Shown here: piece by piece, positions 15,090-21,822 of the stretch
How the letters are laid out: every line of letters starts with the position of its first letter
How positions within the stretch are numbered: the stretch's first letter is position 1
Assembly: GCA_038240015.1 (NCBI GenBank)
Contig: JBBSEF010000044.1
Coordinates: 1 to 24,223 of the forward strand
From: CAHJXF01 sp038240015
Lineage (GTDB): Bacteria; Pseudomonadota; Gammaproteobacteria; Burkholderiales; Burkholderiaceae_D
Direction: 5' to 3'
DNA: 24,223 nucleotides
Notes under the pieces: model-generated
What the model saw: the letters and a program-made list of their open reading frames with translations, nothing else
Databases searched by the model: none
What the model was told of the DNA's origin: nothing
Position numbers and translations under genes: made by a program

Positions 15090-16123
15090 GCGTGGTCGTC
15101 CTCCCGGCGAAGGCCGGGACCCAAGTTTCGACTTGTGGCCGAGTCCACGCGCAAGCCCGCACACGTACCCACCAGCGCCCCGCCGACAACCAGCACCAGC
15201 GCGATCACGATCGGCCAACCGAATCGCGCGGGATCGTCGAGTCCGAGCAGACAGGTCGAGATCAGCGGCGTGAGATAGGCGAGCGTGCCGATCACGCGTG
15301 CGTCGCCGCGTCTCAACGCGGCGTCCCACAGAAAGAACGCGGCGCCCATCGGACCGATCGCGAGTGCGGCCAGCGGCAACACGTCCGATGCGGCGTAGCG
15401 ATAGGGCGCTTCGAGCACCGCGTGACACGCGAGCGCGAGCAGACCCGAGACCAGGCAGAACAGGCCGATCGCGGCGGTGGGGAAGCGAACGCCTCGCTGC
15501 CGCAGTCGCTGGCCCATCAACGAATACGTGGCCCAGATGAATGCCGATGCCAGCGCGAATACATAGCCCCATGCGGCGCGTCCTGCTGTGTGCGCGCCCG
15601 AGTCGTCACGCATCGCCGCACTCGTCGCATCGTGTGCATCCACCCATGGCAGATGTCCGTTAGTGATCGCGACCATCGCACCTGCGAACCCAAGCACACC
15701 GCCCAGCACGTGCCATCGCGACAGGCGGGCGTCGTCGAGGAAGATCGGAGCGAGCAGCACCATCATCAGCGGCCACAGATAGTTGACGAGATTGGCCGAA
15801 AGCGGCGGCGCGAGTCGCAATGCGACGAACAGAAAAAAATGAAAACCGAAGAGACCGTAGATGCCGAGCGCGAGCACGCGCGGCGCCGAGCGCACCTGCA
15901 GCCACTGTCGCCACAAAGGCGAAGCGAGCAGGCCCGCGATCGTCAATGCGCTACCGACCAGAAGAAACGGCGGCATCGCCGACAACCGCACGCCCAGCCA
16001 CGCGAGGGTTCCCCACAAACCGATCGCTGCGAGTGCCAGCAGGCCCGCGTTCATGCGCGTCTGAAACAGCGATGGGAAGTCGTCCGATAGGGAAAGCGGC
16101 GGGGCGTCACGATACTGCTGCAT
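15086..16123 (-). CDS. EamA/DMT superfamily permease
   Basis: A ten-helix drug/metabolite-type exporter of about 345 residues. The first EamA repeat begins LLALAAIGLWGTLAWLGVRLS and the second begins WGYVFALASAFIWATYSLMG. The segment NYLWPLMMVLLAPIFL is typical of the aromatic-amino-acid/YddG-like branch, so export of an amino acid or related metabolite is possible but unproven. Two starts are credible: ATG 16123-16121, used here because its codons look like coding sequence, and ATG 16054-16052 (MNAGLLAL), where many relatives begin. Neither has a clear Shine-Dalgarno. The last residues, after CAGLRVDSA, are encoded by a dispersed palindromic repeat, so the native C-terminus appears to have been replaced or extended. 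The stop overlaps the downstream MFS start. Confidence 0.87.
   Translation of the reverse strand: MQQYRDAPPLSLSDDFPSLFQTRMNAGLLALAAIGLWGTLAWLGVRLSAMPPFLLVGSALTIAGLLASPLWRQWLQVRSAPRVLALGIYGLFGFHFFLFVALRLAPPLSANLVNYLWPLMMVLLAPIFLDDARLSRWHVLGGVLGFAGAMVAITNGHLPWVDAHDATSAAMRDDSGAHTAGRAAWGYVFALASAFIWATYSLMGQRLRQRGVRFPTAAIGLFCLVSGLLALACHAVLEAPYRYAASDVLPLAALAIGPMGAAFFLWDAALRRGDARVIGTLAYLTPLISTCLLGLDDPARFGWPIVIALVLVVGGALVGTCAGLRVDSATSRNLGPGLRREDDHA
15092..15130. repeat. Dispersed palindromic repeat (dRS3-like) at the EamA-MFS junction
   Basis: A perfect 7-bp inverted repeat, TCCCGGC (15102-15108), loop GAAG, GCCGGGA (15113-15119), lies in a GTCCT...CCCAAG context. Read in different frames it gives the peptides PAKAGTQ, PGEGRDPSF and WVPAFAGRT, which are hallmarks of a very common interspersed repeat in Proteobacteria resembling the Neisseria dRS3 element (ATTCCC-N8-GGGAAT). 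It encodes the end of the EamA protein and supplies the MFS Shine-Dalgarno. Only one copy is present here, and its outer limits are approximate. Confidence 0.7.
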
Positions 16124-16144
16124 CGCCACCACCGGGAGTCGACC

Positions 16145-16315
16145 ATGCTGCGTTGGGCCATCATCTTCTTCGTCATCTCGCTGATCGCCGGCGTGTTCGG
16201 CTTTACCGGCATCGCCGAGGGCTCGAGGGCGATTGCGAAGATCCTGTTCTTCATCGCGATTGCGCTGTTCGTGTTGTTCGTCATTCTCGCGTTCACGATC
16301 GGCAGCGCCCTTTAG
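16145..16315 (+). CDS. DUF1328 (YtjA-like) small membrane protein
   Basis: A 56-residue, highly hydrophobic protein, MLRWAIIFFVISLIAGVFGF onward, with two membrane helices (about 5-22 and 33-53) joined by the conserved TGIAEGSRAIAKILF segment. This is the pattern of the DUF1328/YtjA family, whose function is unknown and which is often found among stress-response genes. The ATG at 16145 is preceded by GGGAG at 16134-16138 with 6-nt spacing. Only about 21 nt separate it from the longer EamA start, so its promoter probably lies inside the divergent EamA reading frame. The small DUF3597 gene follows 64 nt downstream on the same strand. Confidence 0.88.
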   Translation: MLRWAIIFFVISLIAGVFGFTGIAEGSRAIAKILFFIAIALFVLFVILAFTIGSAL

Positions 16316-16379
16316 GAAAATTCATGCAATCCCGGTTCGCCAGTCGAACCTCCCCTTCAATCCAGAATGAGGAGTCACC

Positions 16380-16775
16380 ATGGGTATATTGAGCGATATT
16401 TTCAGCAAGATTTTTCCGGCTTCGCACCCTGCATCCGGAAGCCCTCAAGCAACCGGGGCCGCTACCGCCCCTGCATCGACAACCGCCAGCGCTCCTGCGC
16501 CGGCGACCGCTCCGATGCCGGAAGTCGATGTGGAAGCGATGCTCGATCAACGCATGCAGCAGAGCGGCGAGAAACTGAACTGGCGTACGTCGATTGTCGA
16601 TTTGATGAAGTTGCTTGCGCTCGACAGCAGTTTGACCGCTCGCAAGCAACTGGCGCAAGAACTCAAATACACGGGCGATATGAATGACTCGGCCACGATG
16701 AATATGTGGCTTCATAAACAAGTGATGAACAAGATCGCCGCCAATGGCGGAAAGGTGCCGGCCGATCTTAAATAA
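16380..16775 (+). CDS. DUF3597 domain protein
   Basis: A 131-residue soluble protein. The N-terminus MGILSDIFSKIFP resembles an amphipathic helix. It is followed by an Ala/Pro/Thr/Ser-rich linker (about 14-46), then a compact helical domain with EVDVEAMLDQRM, LNWRTSIVDLMKLLALDSSL and ARKQLAQELKYTGD, which is the DUF3597 pattern (a LysM-associated or stand-alone domain of unknown function). The ATG at 16380 has a strong GAGGAG at 16369-16374. Neighbours are other small proteins of unknown function and the CbpA/CbpM chaperone pair, so a stress-related role is possible but is inference. Family call is good; function unknown. Confidence 0.85.
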   Translation: MGILSDIFSKIFPASHPASGSPQATGAATAPASTTASAPAPATAPMPEVDVEAMLDQRMQQSGEKLNWRTSIVDLMKLLALDSSLTARKQLAQELKYTGDMNDSATMNMWLHKQVMNKIAANGGKVPADLK

Positions 16776-16862
16776 AAGGGCGGCGGGAAACCGAGCGCGC
16801 TCTCAGCCCGTTCGCCAGCAGCCTCGGATTTGCCAAAACACTTCTTTCAGAGGAACACCCCA

Positions 16863-17378
16863 ATGAGCCTGATGGACATCCTGAAGCAATACGCCGAACC
16901 CAATGAGGCAAGTGCAGCGACCAGCCCTTCTCATTTCGATCAAGCCGCGCAAAGCGCTTCGCCGCAAATGATCGGCAACGGCATGGCGGCCGCGTTCCGA
17001 TCGGACAAGACCCCGCCGTTCCCCGACATGGTGAGCCAGTTGTTCGGACAATCGAATGGGCAGCAACAAGCTGGAGTCCTCAATCAGCTGCTCGGTTCCA
17101 TCAGCCCGGGACTGATCTCCGGTTTGGCGGGAGGGGTGCTGGGACGCTTTCTCGGTCGCGCGCCCGACAGCGGCGGCGCGTCGGCTGCGCCCACCCTCAC
17201 TGCCGAGCAGGCCTCTCAGGTGACGCCGGATCAGGTGCGGGAAATCGCGGCACATGCCGAACAACACGATCCGAGCATCATCGACAAGGTGGGAAGCTTC
17301 TATGGCCAGCATCCGCAGTTGGTCAAGTCCTTGGGGGGAATGGCCCTGGCCGTCATCCTGGGAAAGATGATGCGCTGA
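16863..17378 (+). CDS. Hypothetical protein, 171 aa, Gly/Ala-rich with hydrophobic C-terminus
   Basis: I do not recognise a named domain. From the ATG at 16863 (AGAGGA at 16849-16854, 8-nt spacing) the protein starts MSLMDILKQYAEP. It has a polar region containing HFDQAAQSASPQMIGNGMAAAF and a Gln/Asn-rich LFGQSNGQQQAGVLNQLLGS. A Gly-rich hydrophobic stretch, ISGLAGGVLGRFLG, may insert into or lie on a membrane. The second half has TAEQASQVTPDQVREIAAHA and ends with the hydrophobic helix SLGGMALAVILGKMMR. The overall look recalls YidB/DUF937-type proteins, but I cannot assign it. Codon use matches a real gene, and it sits between DUF3597 and cbpA on the same strand. Confidence 0.8.
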   Translation: MSLMDILKQYAEPNEASAATSPSHFDQAAQSASPQMIGNGMAAAFRSDKTPPFPDMVSQLFGQSNGQQQAGVLNQLLGSISPGLISGLAGGVLGRFLGRAPDSGGASAAPTLTAEQASQVTPDQVREIAAHAEQHDPSIIDKVGSFYGQHPQLVKSLGGMALAVILGKMMR

Positions 17379-17511
17379 CCGTAGCGGACTTCCGCCTCAT
17401 TTAAGATAAGCATCGCCATCGCGTCGCCGGGCGACCGGGTTTGATCTTCGCGCAAGATGTCTCGCGTCGTTCGGATGTGCTGCGCAAACGTTCGACGATC
17501 AAGATCAGACG

Positions 17512-18477
17512 ATGAAGTTCAAGGATTACTACGAAGCTCTCGGCGTGGCGCGCGACGCGTCGGATGCCGACATCAAGAAGGCGTATCGCAAGCTCGCGCA
17601 CAAATATCATCCCGACGTGTCGAAGGATCCCCAGGGCGAAGAGAAGTTCAAGGATATCGCCGAGGCTTACTCGACGTTGAAGGACACCGAGAAACGCGCG
17701 GCATACGATCAGCTCGGCCGGCATCGCTCCGGGGAAGATTTCGTTCCGCCGCGCGATTGGCAGCAGCACTATGCGCAGCAACCCAACGGGTCCGGCGGCG
17801 CTCACTTCGAGGACATCGATCTGTCGGATCTGTTCGCGGCATTCGCCTCGCACGAGGGCGGCGGTCGTGCGCGCACGCGAGCCCGCGTTGCGCGGCCCGG
17901 TCAGGACTTCGAAGTCAACGCGTCGGTCACGCTCGAGCAGATTCATGCGGGCGCGGAAATGGACATCGAACTCGCATTGCCCGAGACCGGTGACGACGGG
18001 ATGCCGCATCGGATTTCGAAGACCTTTCGCGTCAAGATTCCCAAGGGTGCTGAAGAAGGCCAGCGGCTGCGACTCGCCGGCAAGGGCGGCGCAGGGATCA
18101 ACGGCGGCGCGAACGGCGACTTGTATATCGTTCTCGCGTTGCAGCCGCATGCGCTCTATCGCGTGACCGGCCGCGATCTCTATCTCGACCTCCCGCTCGC
18201 GCCATGGGAAGCGGTGCTCGGCGCAAACGTCGAAGTACCGACGCTTGCGGGCACGGTCGAAATGAACATACCGGCCGGTACGTCGGCCGGCCGCAAGCTG
18301 CGGCTCGCAAAACGCGGACTGCCTTCGGCGAAAGGCGAGCCCGGCGATCTCTATGCGATGGTGCGCATCGAAGTGCCCGCGTCCATCTCGGAGGGCGAAC
18401 GCGAACTCTACGGCCGGTTGCAAACGGCATCGAGCTTCGACCCGCGCGCGCGCCTGTTTACCGGGGGACGTTCATGA
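17512..18477 (+). CDS. cbpA: DnaJ-family co-chaperone CbpA (curved-DNA-binding protein)
   Basis: CbpA (321 aa) is a class II J-domain co-chaperone that stimulates DnaK and in E. coli also binds curved DNA. The J domain spans about residues 4-70 (YYEALGV to YDQLGRH) with the invariant HPD at 33-35. There is no zinc-finger domain. A linker with weak Gly/Phe character leads to the two C-terminal substrate-binding barrels, starting PGQDFEVNASVTLEQIHAGA and including KIPKGAEEGQRLRLAGKGG and NIPAGTSAGRKLRLAKRGLP. Length and order match CbpA and not full DnaJ. The ATG at 17512 has only a weak ribosome-binding site. The stop overlaps the cbpM start (ATGA), the usual pairing of this chaperone with its inhibitor. 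Confidence 0.94.
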   Translation: MKFKDYYEALGVARDASDADIKKAYRKLAHKYHPDVSKDPQGEEKFKDIAEAYSTLKDTEKRAAYDQLGRHRSGEDFVPPRDWQQHYAQQPNGSGGAHFEDIDLSDLFAAFASHEGGGRARTRARVARPGQDFEVNASVTLEQIHAGAEMDIELALPETGDDGMPHRISKTFRVKIPKGAEEGQRLRLAGKGGAGINGGANGDLYIVLALQPHALYRVTGRDLYLDLPLAPWEAVLGANVEVPTLAGTVEMNIPAGTSAGRKLRLAKRGLPSAKGEPGDLYAMVRIEVPASISEGERELYGRLQTASSFDPRARLFTGGRS

Positions 18478-18818
18478 AGATCGAACGCACCGAAGTCATC
18501 TGGCTAGAATCGCAGTCCCATTACACCGCACGCGATCTTGCGAACCTGTCGGGATTGCCGATCGAGTTGCTGCACGATCTGATGGAACGCGGCGCGCTGC
18601 CCGCATCATCCGGACCGGGCGATGCGCGCTTCGAAGCCGAATGCATCGCGCTGGTTCGCGCCGCAAGACGGCTGCGAGACGACTTCGAACTCGACGTCAA
18701 CGGGCTCGCGGTAGCGGTGTCGCTTTTGCGTCGCATGCACACGCTCGAAGCCAGACTTGCCGAAGCGCAAGCGCGCGGCGCGGCGATCGTCGAAGAGCGT
18801 GACGCGGACGCAAATTAG
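18474..18818 (+). CDS. cbpM: Chaperone modulator CbpM
   Basis: CbpM (114 aa) binds the J domain of CbpA and blocks its action on DnaK. The N-terminal half is a MerR-like helix-turn-helix fold: VIWLESQSHYTARDLANLSGLPIELL followed by RGALPASSG. The C-terminal half is a helical segment with VRAARRLRDDFELDVNGLAVAVSLLRRMHTLEARLAEAQARG, ending in a probable coiled coil. Start and stop are clear: the ATG at 18474 overlaps the cbpA stop by ATGA, and the gene ends at TAG 18816-18818. The arrangement next to cbpA fixes the identification even though the sequence family is diverse. Confidence 0.9.
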   Translation: MKIERTEVIWLESQSHYTARDLANLSGLPIELLHDLMERGALPASSGPGDARFEAECIALVRAARRLRDDFELDVNGLAVAVSLLRRMHTLEARLAEAQARGAAIVEERDADAN

Positions 18819-19036
18819 GCGCCGTCCAGGTCGATCGCCACACCGGCGACGCGCGGACTCCTTGAACACGTCACAGACAGCGTTCATTCTGCTGGATTCT
18901 GGAATGCGAAACCCTTATCGTCACTCACTGCGCGCCGGCTTTGAAGAATGGTTTGATCGTCTGTTTGTCTTCCGTGCACAGTTCCACGCCCGCCGCTTTG
19001 GCTCCAGCAGCAAAAAAACAATCCGTAGACTGCCCG
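18819..19036. other. Intergenic stretch between cbpM and the glycan locus
   Basis: These 218 bp separate two gene groups. I see no clear promoter or rho-independent terminator. A minus-strand open frame (19134 down to 18925) covers most of the right half and reaches into the next gene; it is discussed under findings. In the frame of the downstream gene the sequence stays open back to a TTG at 18941, so the gap may be shorter if that gene starts earlier. Base composition becomes AT-richer here, with runs of A and T at about 19012-19020 and 19080-19086. Confidence 0.5.
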
Positions 19037-20671
19037 ATGCGTTCCCGAGCAAATGCGAAAACCTCCGCGGTGAGTCGGTATTTTTTGGGACATGCCGCGA
19101 CTGCCGCGATCTTGTTCGGCTTGTCCTCGCTCATGCTTTGGCTAGCGATGGATCGATCCGCCCTCAACTTTTACGACGAGGGCGTTGTCGTTTATGGCGC
19201 TCAGCGTGTGTTGGAAGGCGATCGTCCCTATCGGGATTTCTGGGTTCTTTATCCGCCCGGCCAATTCTGGGTCATCGCCGCGCTATTCAAGCTTTTCGGT
19301 TCGTCCATTCTCGTCGAGCGCGGCTGGGACATCGCGGTGCGCGCGGCCGTTGCGTCGCTGAGTTATCTCATCACCGCGCACATTGCGCCTCGGCCATGGG
19401 CCCTGCTGGCGTGGGCATTCAGCATCGCCTGGTTATGGGCGGTCGGCTTCCATGGATATCCGCTGCTGCCGGCTCTCGCGTTGACGCTGGCAAGTTGTTG
19501 GTTTTTTATCGGCGCACTGCAGAAGCGCTCGGAGCGTGCAAATTTGTTTCTTGCGGGGCTGTTCGTGGGAGTCGCGATCGCGTTCCGGCACGACATCGCC
19601 TTTTATGTCTTTCTCTCCGAAGTAGTTGCGCTGCGGTTGGTCGCGCGGTCGAAAGCCGAAGCACAGCCGGCTCGCATCATTTGGCGAAAGTGGATTCACG
19701 ACACACTGATATTGATGGCTGGCATCGCAGGCCCCGCCGTCATTCTGGGAGGTTATCTGATCGGTACTACACCAGCGAAAGATCTATTGGAGCAATTGAT
19801 CGTCTTTCCTGCGACCGTTTATCCCGGCGTGCGGTCGCTGCCTTATCCGCTGCCGACGCGCGATTCGCTACTGACCGTGTTTCCATTTTATTTTCATTTC
19901 ATCGTGCTTGGCGCAGCAATGGTTTTTTTATTCACGACCCGCAAATCGAAGGACTCTGACAAGACTTTCTTCTTGCGCGGCGTCGTTCTGTTCCTCTCGG
20001 TACTGGTCGGACTCCTGTTTCTGAAATCGCTGGTCAGGCCTCATGTGGTGCACATGATTCATTTTTTCGTACCGACCTTCATCCTTGCGGCGTGCCTGAT
20101 GGCGCAGGTGCGAAAAGAACTGATATTGGGTGGTATGGGTTTGATACTCGCTTCGGCATTATGTGGAATGACCATTTTCCCGGTTGTCAAGGCGCAGGAG
20201 GTGATTGACCGCACCGAATCGCTGCGCCGAAATACGGTGTTGAATCAGCGTCAGAATCAATTCCCGCGCGCCGGCGGCCTCGTTATCGACGCCAATCAGG
20301 CGGCCGCCGTCAAATATGTGCAAGACCACGTACCCCCGAAAGGCAAGATATTCGTGGGCGCCGGCAGGCACGACACGCTGGTCTTCAACGATGTGTTGTT
20401 CTATTTCCTGTCGGAACGCGACAGCGCAACGCGCTATCACGAGCTGCATCCCGGGCAGATCACCACCCGATCCGTACAGCAGGAAATCGTCGAGGAACTC
20501 CAGCGGGAACACGTCGAGTACGTGGTCCTCTATGTCGGGGCTGACCATTATCACGAGCCGAACAGAAGCGGCATTTCGAGCCACGTGACCGTGCTGGATG
20601 ACTTTCTTGGTAGCCACTATGAAACCGTCGAGGAGTTCGGAAAATACAAATTGCTGAGAATCAGCAAGTGA
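19037..20671 (+). CDS. Polytopic membrane protein, GT-C glycosyltransferase-like
   Basis: A 544-residue inner-membrane protein resembling ArnT/GT39-GT83-type (GT-C) glycosyltransferases, which use polyprenyl-phosphate sugars on the periplasmic side. After the first membrane helix (ATAAILFGLSSLMLWLAM) the first outer loop has NFYDEGVVVYGAQRVLEGD followed by PYRDFWVLYPPGQFW. The D-E pair is where GT-C enzymes keep a catalytic acid. About ten further hydrophobic segments run to near residue 400. A soluble C-terminal domain of about 140 residues follows (VKYVQDHVPPKGKIFVGAGRHDTLVF to the end). The start is uncertain: ATG 19037 is used, while TTG 18941 or GTG 19069 are possible and no Shine-Dalgarno is clear. 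Sugar and acceptor are unknown. It is AT-richer than the nitrate operon. Confidence 0.72.
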   Translation: MRSRANAKTSAVSRYFLGHAATAAILFGLSSLMLWLAMDRSALNFYDEGVVVYGAQRVLEGDRPYRDFWVLYPPGQFWVIAALFKLFGSSILVERGWDIAVRAAVASLSYLITAHIAPRPWALLAWAFSIAWLWAVGFHGYPLLPALALTLASCWFFIGALQKRSERANLFLAGLFVGVAIAFRHDIAFYVFLSEVVALRLVARSKAEAQPARIIWRKWIHDTLILMAGIAGPAVILGGYLIGTTPAKDLLEQLIVFPATVYPGVRSLPYPLPTRDSLLTVFPFYFHFIVLGAAMVFLFTTRKSKDSDKTFFLRGVVLFLSVLVGLLFLKSLVRPHVVHMIHFFVPTFILAACLMAQVRKELILGGMGLILASALCGMTIFPVVKAQEVIDRTESLRRNTVLNQRQNQFPRAGGLVIDANQAAAVKYVQDHVPPKGKIFVGAGRHDTLVFNDVLFYFLSERDSATRYHELHPGQITTRSVQQEIVEELQREHVEYVVLYVGADHYHEPNRSGISSHVTVLDDFLGSHYETVEEFGKYKLLRISK

Positions 20672-20687
20672 ACCGGCAAGTGAACCG
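20664..20687 (+). repeat. 12-bp perfect tandem duplication across a stop codon
   Basis: GCAAGTGAACCG occurs twice in direct succession (20664-20675 and 20676-20687). The first copy contains the TGA stop of the GT-C-like gene. The second copy reproduces the same stop context just downstream, out of any gene. The following AACCGTCGAGG also echoes a stretch in the end of the gene near 20625. It looks like a slipped-strand duplication. Confidence 0.8.
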
Positions 20688-20820
20688 TCGAGGGGCCATG
20701 CCTATTGCTGTCACTCGCCGTTTTCGCTCAATTGTCGGTTGATGTGTGTTATAGAAGAGTTAAAGAACAATTCTTCAGTCGACCGCATTCGCAGTCGTGG
20801 TCAATGGCCAGCGATCCAAT

Positions 20821-21822
20821 ATGCAGCCTGCCGGTTGGGGGTCTATCCTTGCGCGACAACGATGGCTGCGCGCCATCGTCGGGTTTGCAATAAGCGGCTT
20901 ATTGCTATGGCTTTCTATACGATCAATTGATGTTCGACAATTGATTCAGCTTCTCGGTTCGGCAAGTATCGGATGGATCATCGTTGGATTGGGCATTTAC
21001 TGGGTGGAATTGACATTTCGGATTCAGCGATGGGCAATCATCCTTAGGCCGGTTCGCGCCCTGCGATTCCGCCAGATTGCGATGGCGTTGATCATCGGCT
21101 ATGCGGCCAATAACGTCTTGCCGGCTCGGCTGGGAGAATTGTTTCGGGCGGACTTTCTCGGGCGCCGCTTCAAGGTATCCAGGTTCTCGGCAGTGGGTAC
21201 GATCGTGATCGAGCGCACGTTGGACCTTGCTCTCGTCGCTGCCTGCGCGGTCTTCGGGGCGGTGATCTTTATCCATCGCAAGTCGATCATTTCACCTTCG
21301 CTGCTGACAGGTATCGTTGTAGTGAGTTGTCTGGTCGCAGTCGGAATCGCGGGCCTGTATGTCATCACGCTACGCTCGCCGCGCTCGTTACTGTTGCGGT
21401 TCCCGCGCCTTTCCTTCCCGATTCACGCACTGACGGACGGCTTGCGCGCGATCAATCACCCTCGGCTTCTTCTGTCATTGACGGGACTTTCCGCGCTCAT
21501 CTGGTTCTGCAATGGGCTGGGAGTCTGGGTCACGTTGCATGCATTGGGGGTATCGCTCGATTATGTTGCGATCGTGCTTTTGATCGGCGTCACGGGTATC
21601 TCGGCTGCGATACCGGCCGGTCCTGCAAACTTGGGAACCTTGCAGTTCGCATTCATCACCGTGCTCGCAATCGCAGGAAGGCCGGAAGCAGCCGGTTTCG
21701 CCGCTGCTCTGCTCATTCAGGTGTTCTGGTTCGGCAGCGTCACCCTCGTCGGTGCGCTTTTGTATGCGGTCTCCAGTCTCGGAACACCCGATCGATCCAG
21801 CCATGCAGCCGCGCGAGGTTAA
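20821..21822 (+). CDS. Flippase-like integral membrane protein (AglD/YbhN, LPG_synthase_TM family)
   Basis: A 333-residue membrane protein of the UPF0104/lysylphosphatidylglycerol-synthase TM type, PF03706-like. It shows about eight helices, starting AIVGFAISGLLLWLSIRSID. The family signature NNVLPARLGELFRADFLGRR follows the third helix, then VIERTLDLALVAACAVFGAVIF. The late segment ISAAIPAGPANLGTLQFAFI is the usual GxxPGGxG-like region. Members are proposed to move lipid-linked sugars, or to act as accessory factors for them, but direct proof is limited. ATG 20821 is preferred, and GTG 20797 is an alternative eight residues longer; neither has a clear ribosome-binding site. Its end overlaps the FAD oxidase by 20 nt, which ties it to the DprE1/DprE2-like genes. 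Confidence 0.85.
   Translation: MQPAGWGSILARQRWLRAIVGFAISGLLLWLSIRSIDVRQLIQLLGSASIGWIIVGLGIYWVELTFRIQRWAIILRPVRALRFRQIAMALIIGYAANNVLPARLGELFRADFLGRRFKVSRFSAVGTIVIERTLDLALVAACAVFGAVIFIHRKSIISPSLLTGIVVVSCLVAVGIAGLYVITLRSPRSLLLRFPRLSFPIHALTDGLRAINHPRLLLSLTGLSALIWFCNGLGVWVTLHALGVSLDYVAIVLLIGVTGISAAIPAGPANLGTLQFAFITVLAIAGRPEAAGFAAALLIQVFWFGSVTLVGALLYAVSSLGTPDRSSHAAARG

Noticed and set aside
18858..18890. TTGAAC, 17 nt, CATTCT as a sigma-70 promoter for the glycan locus
   Set aside because: The -10 matches only half of the consensus, so the pair is no better than chance in a region of this composition.
18757..19959. Plus-strand frame of 400 codons running from inside cbpM into the GT-C-like gene
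   Set aside because: It is out of frame with both genes, which have family features, and its product is Arg/Ser-rich without domains.
20763..20775. Inverted repeat AAGAA-CAA-TTCTT upstream of the flippase gene
   Set aside because: Five-base arms in an AT-richer stretch are expected by chance, and there is no T-run or other sign of a terminator or operator.
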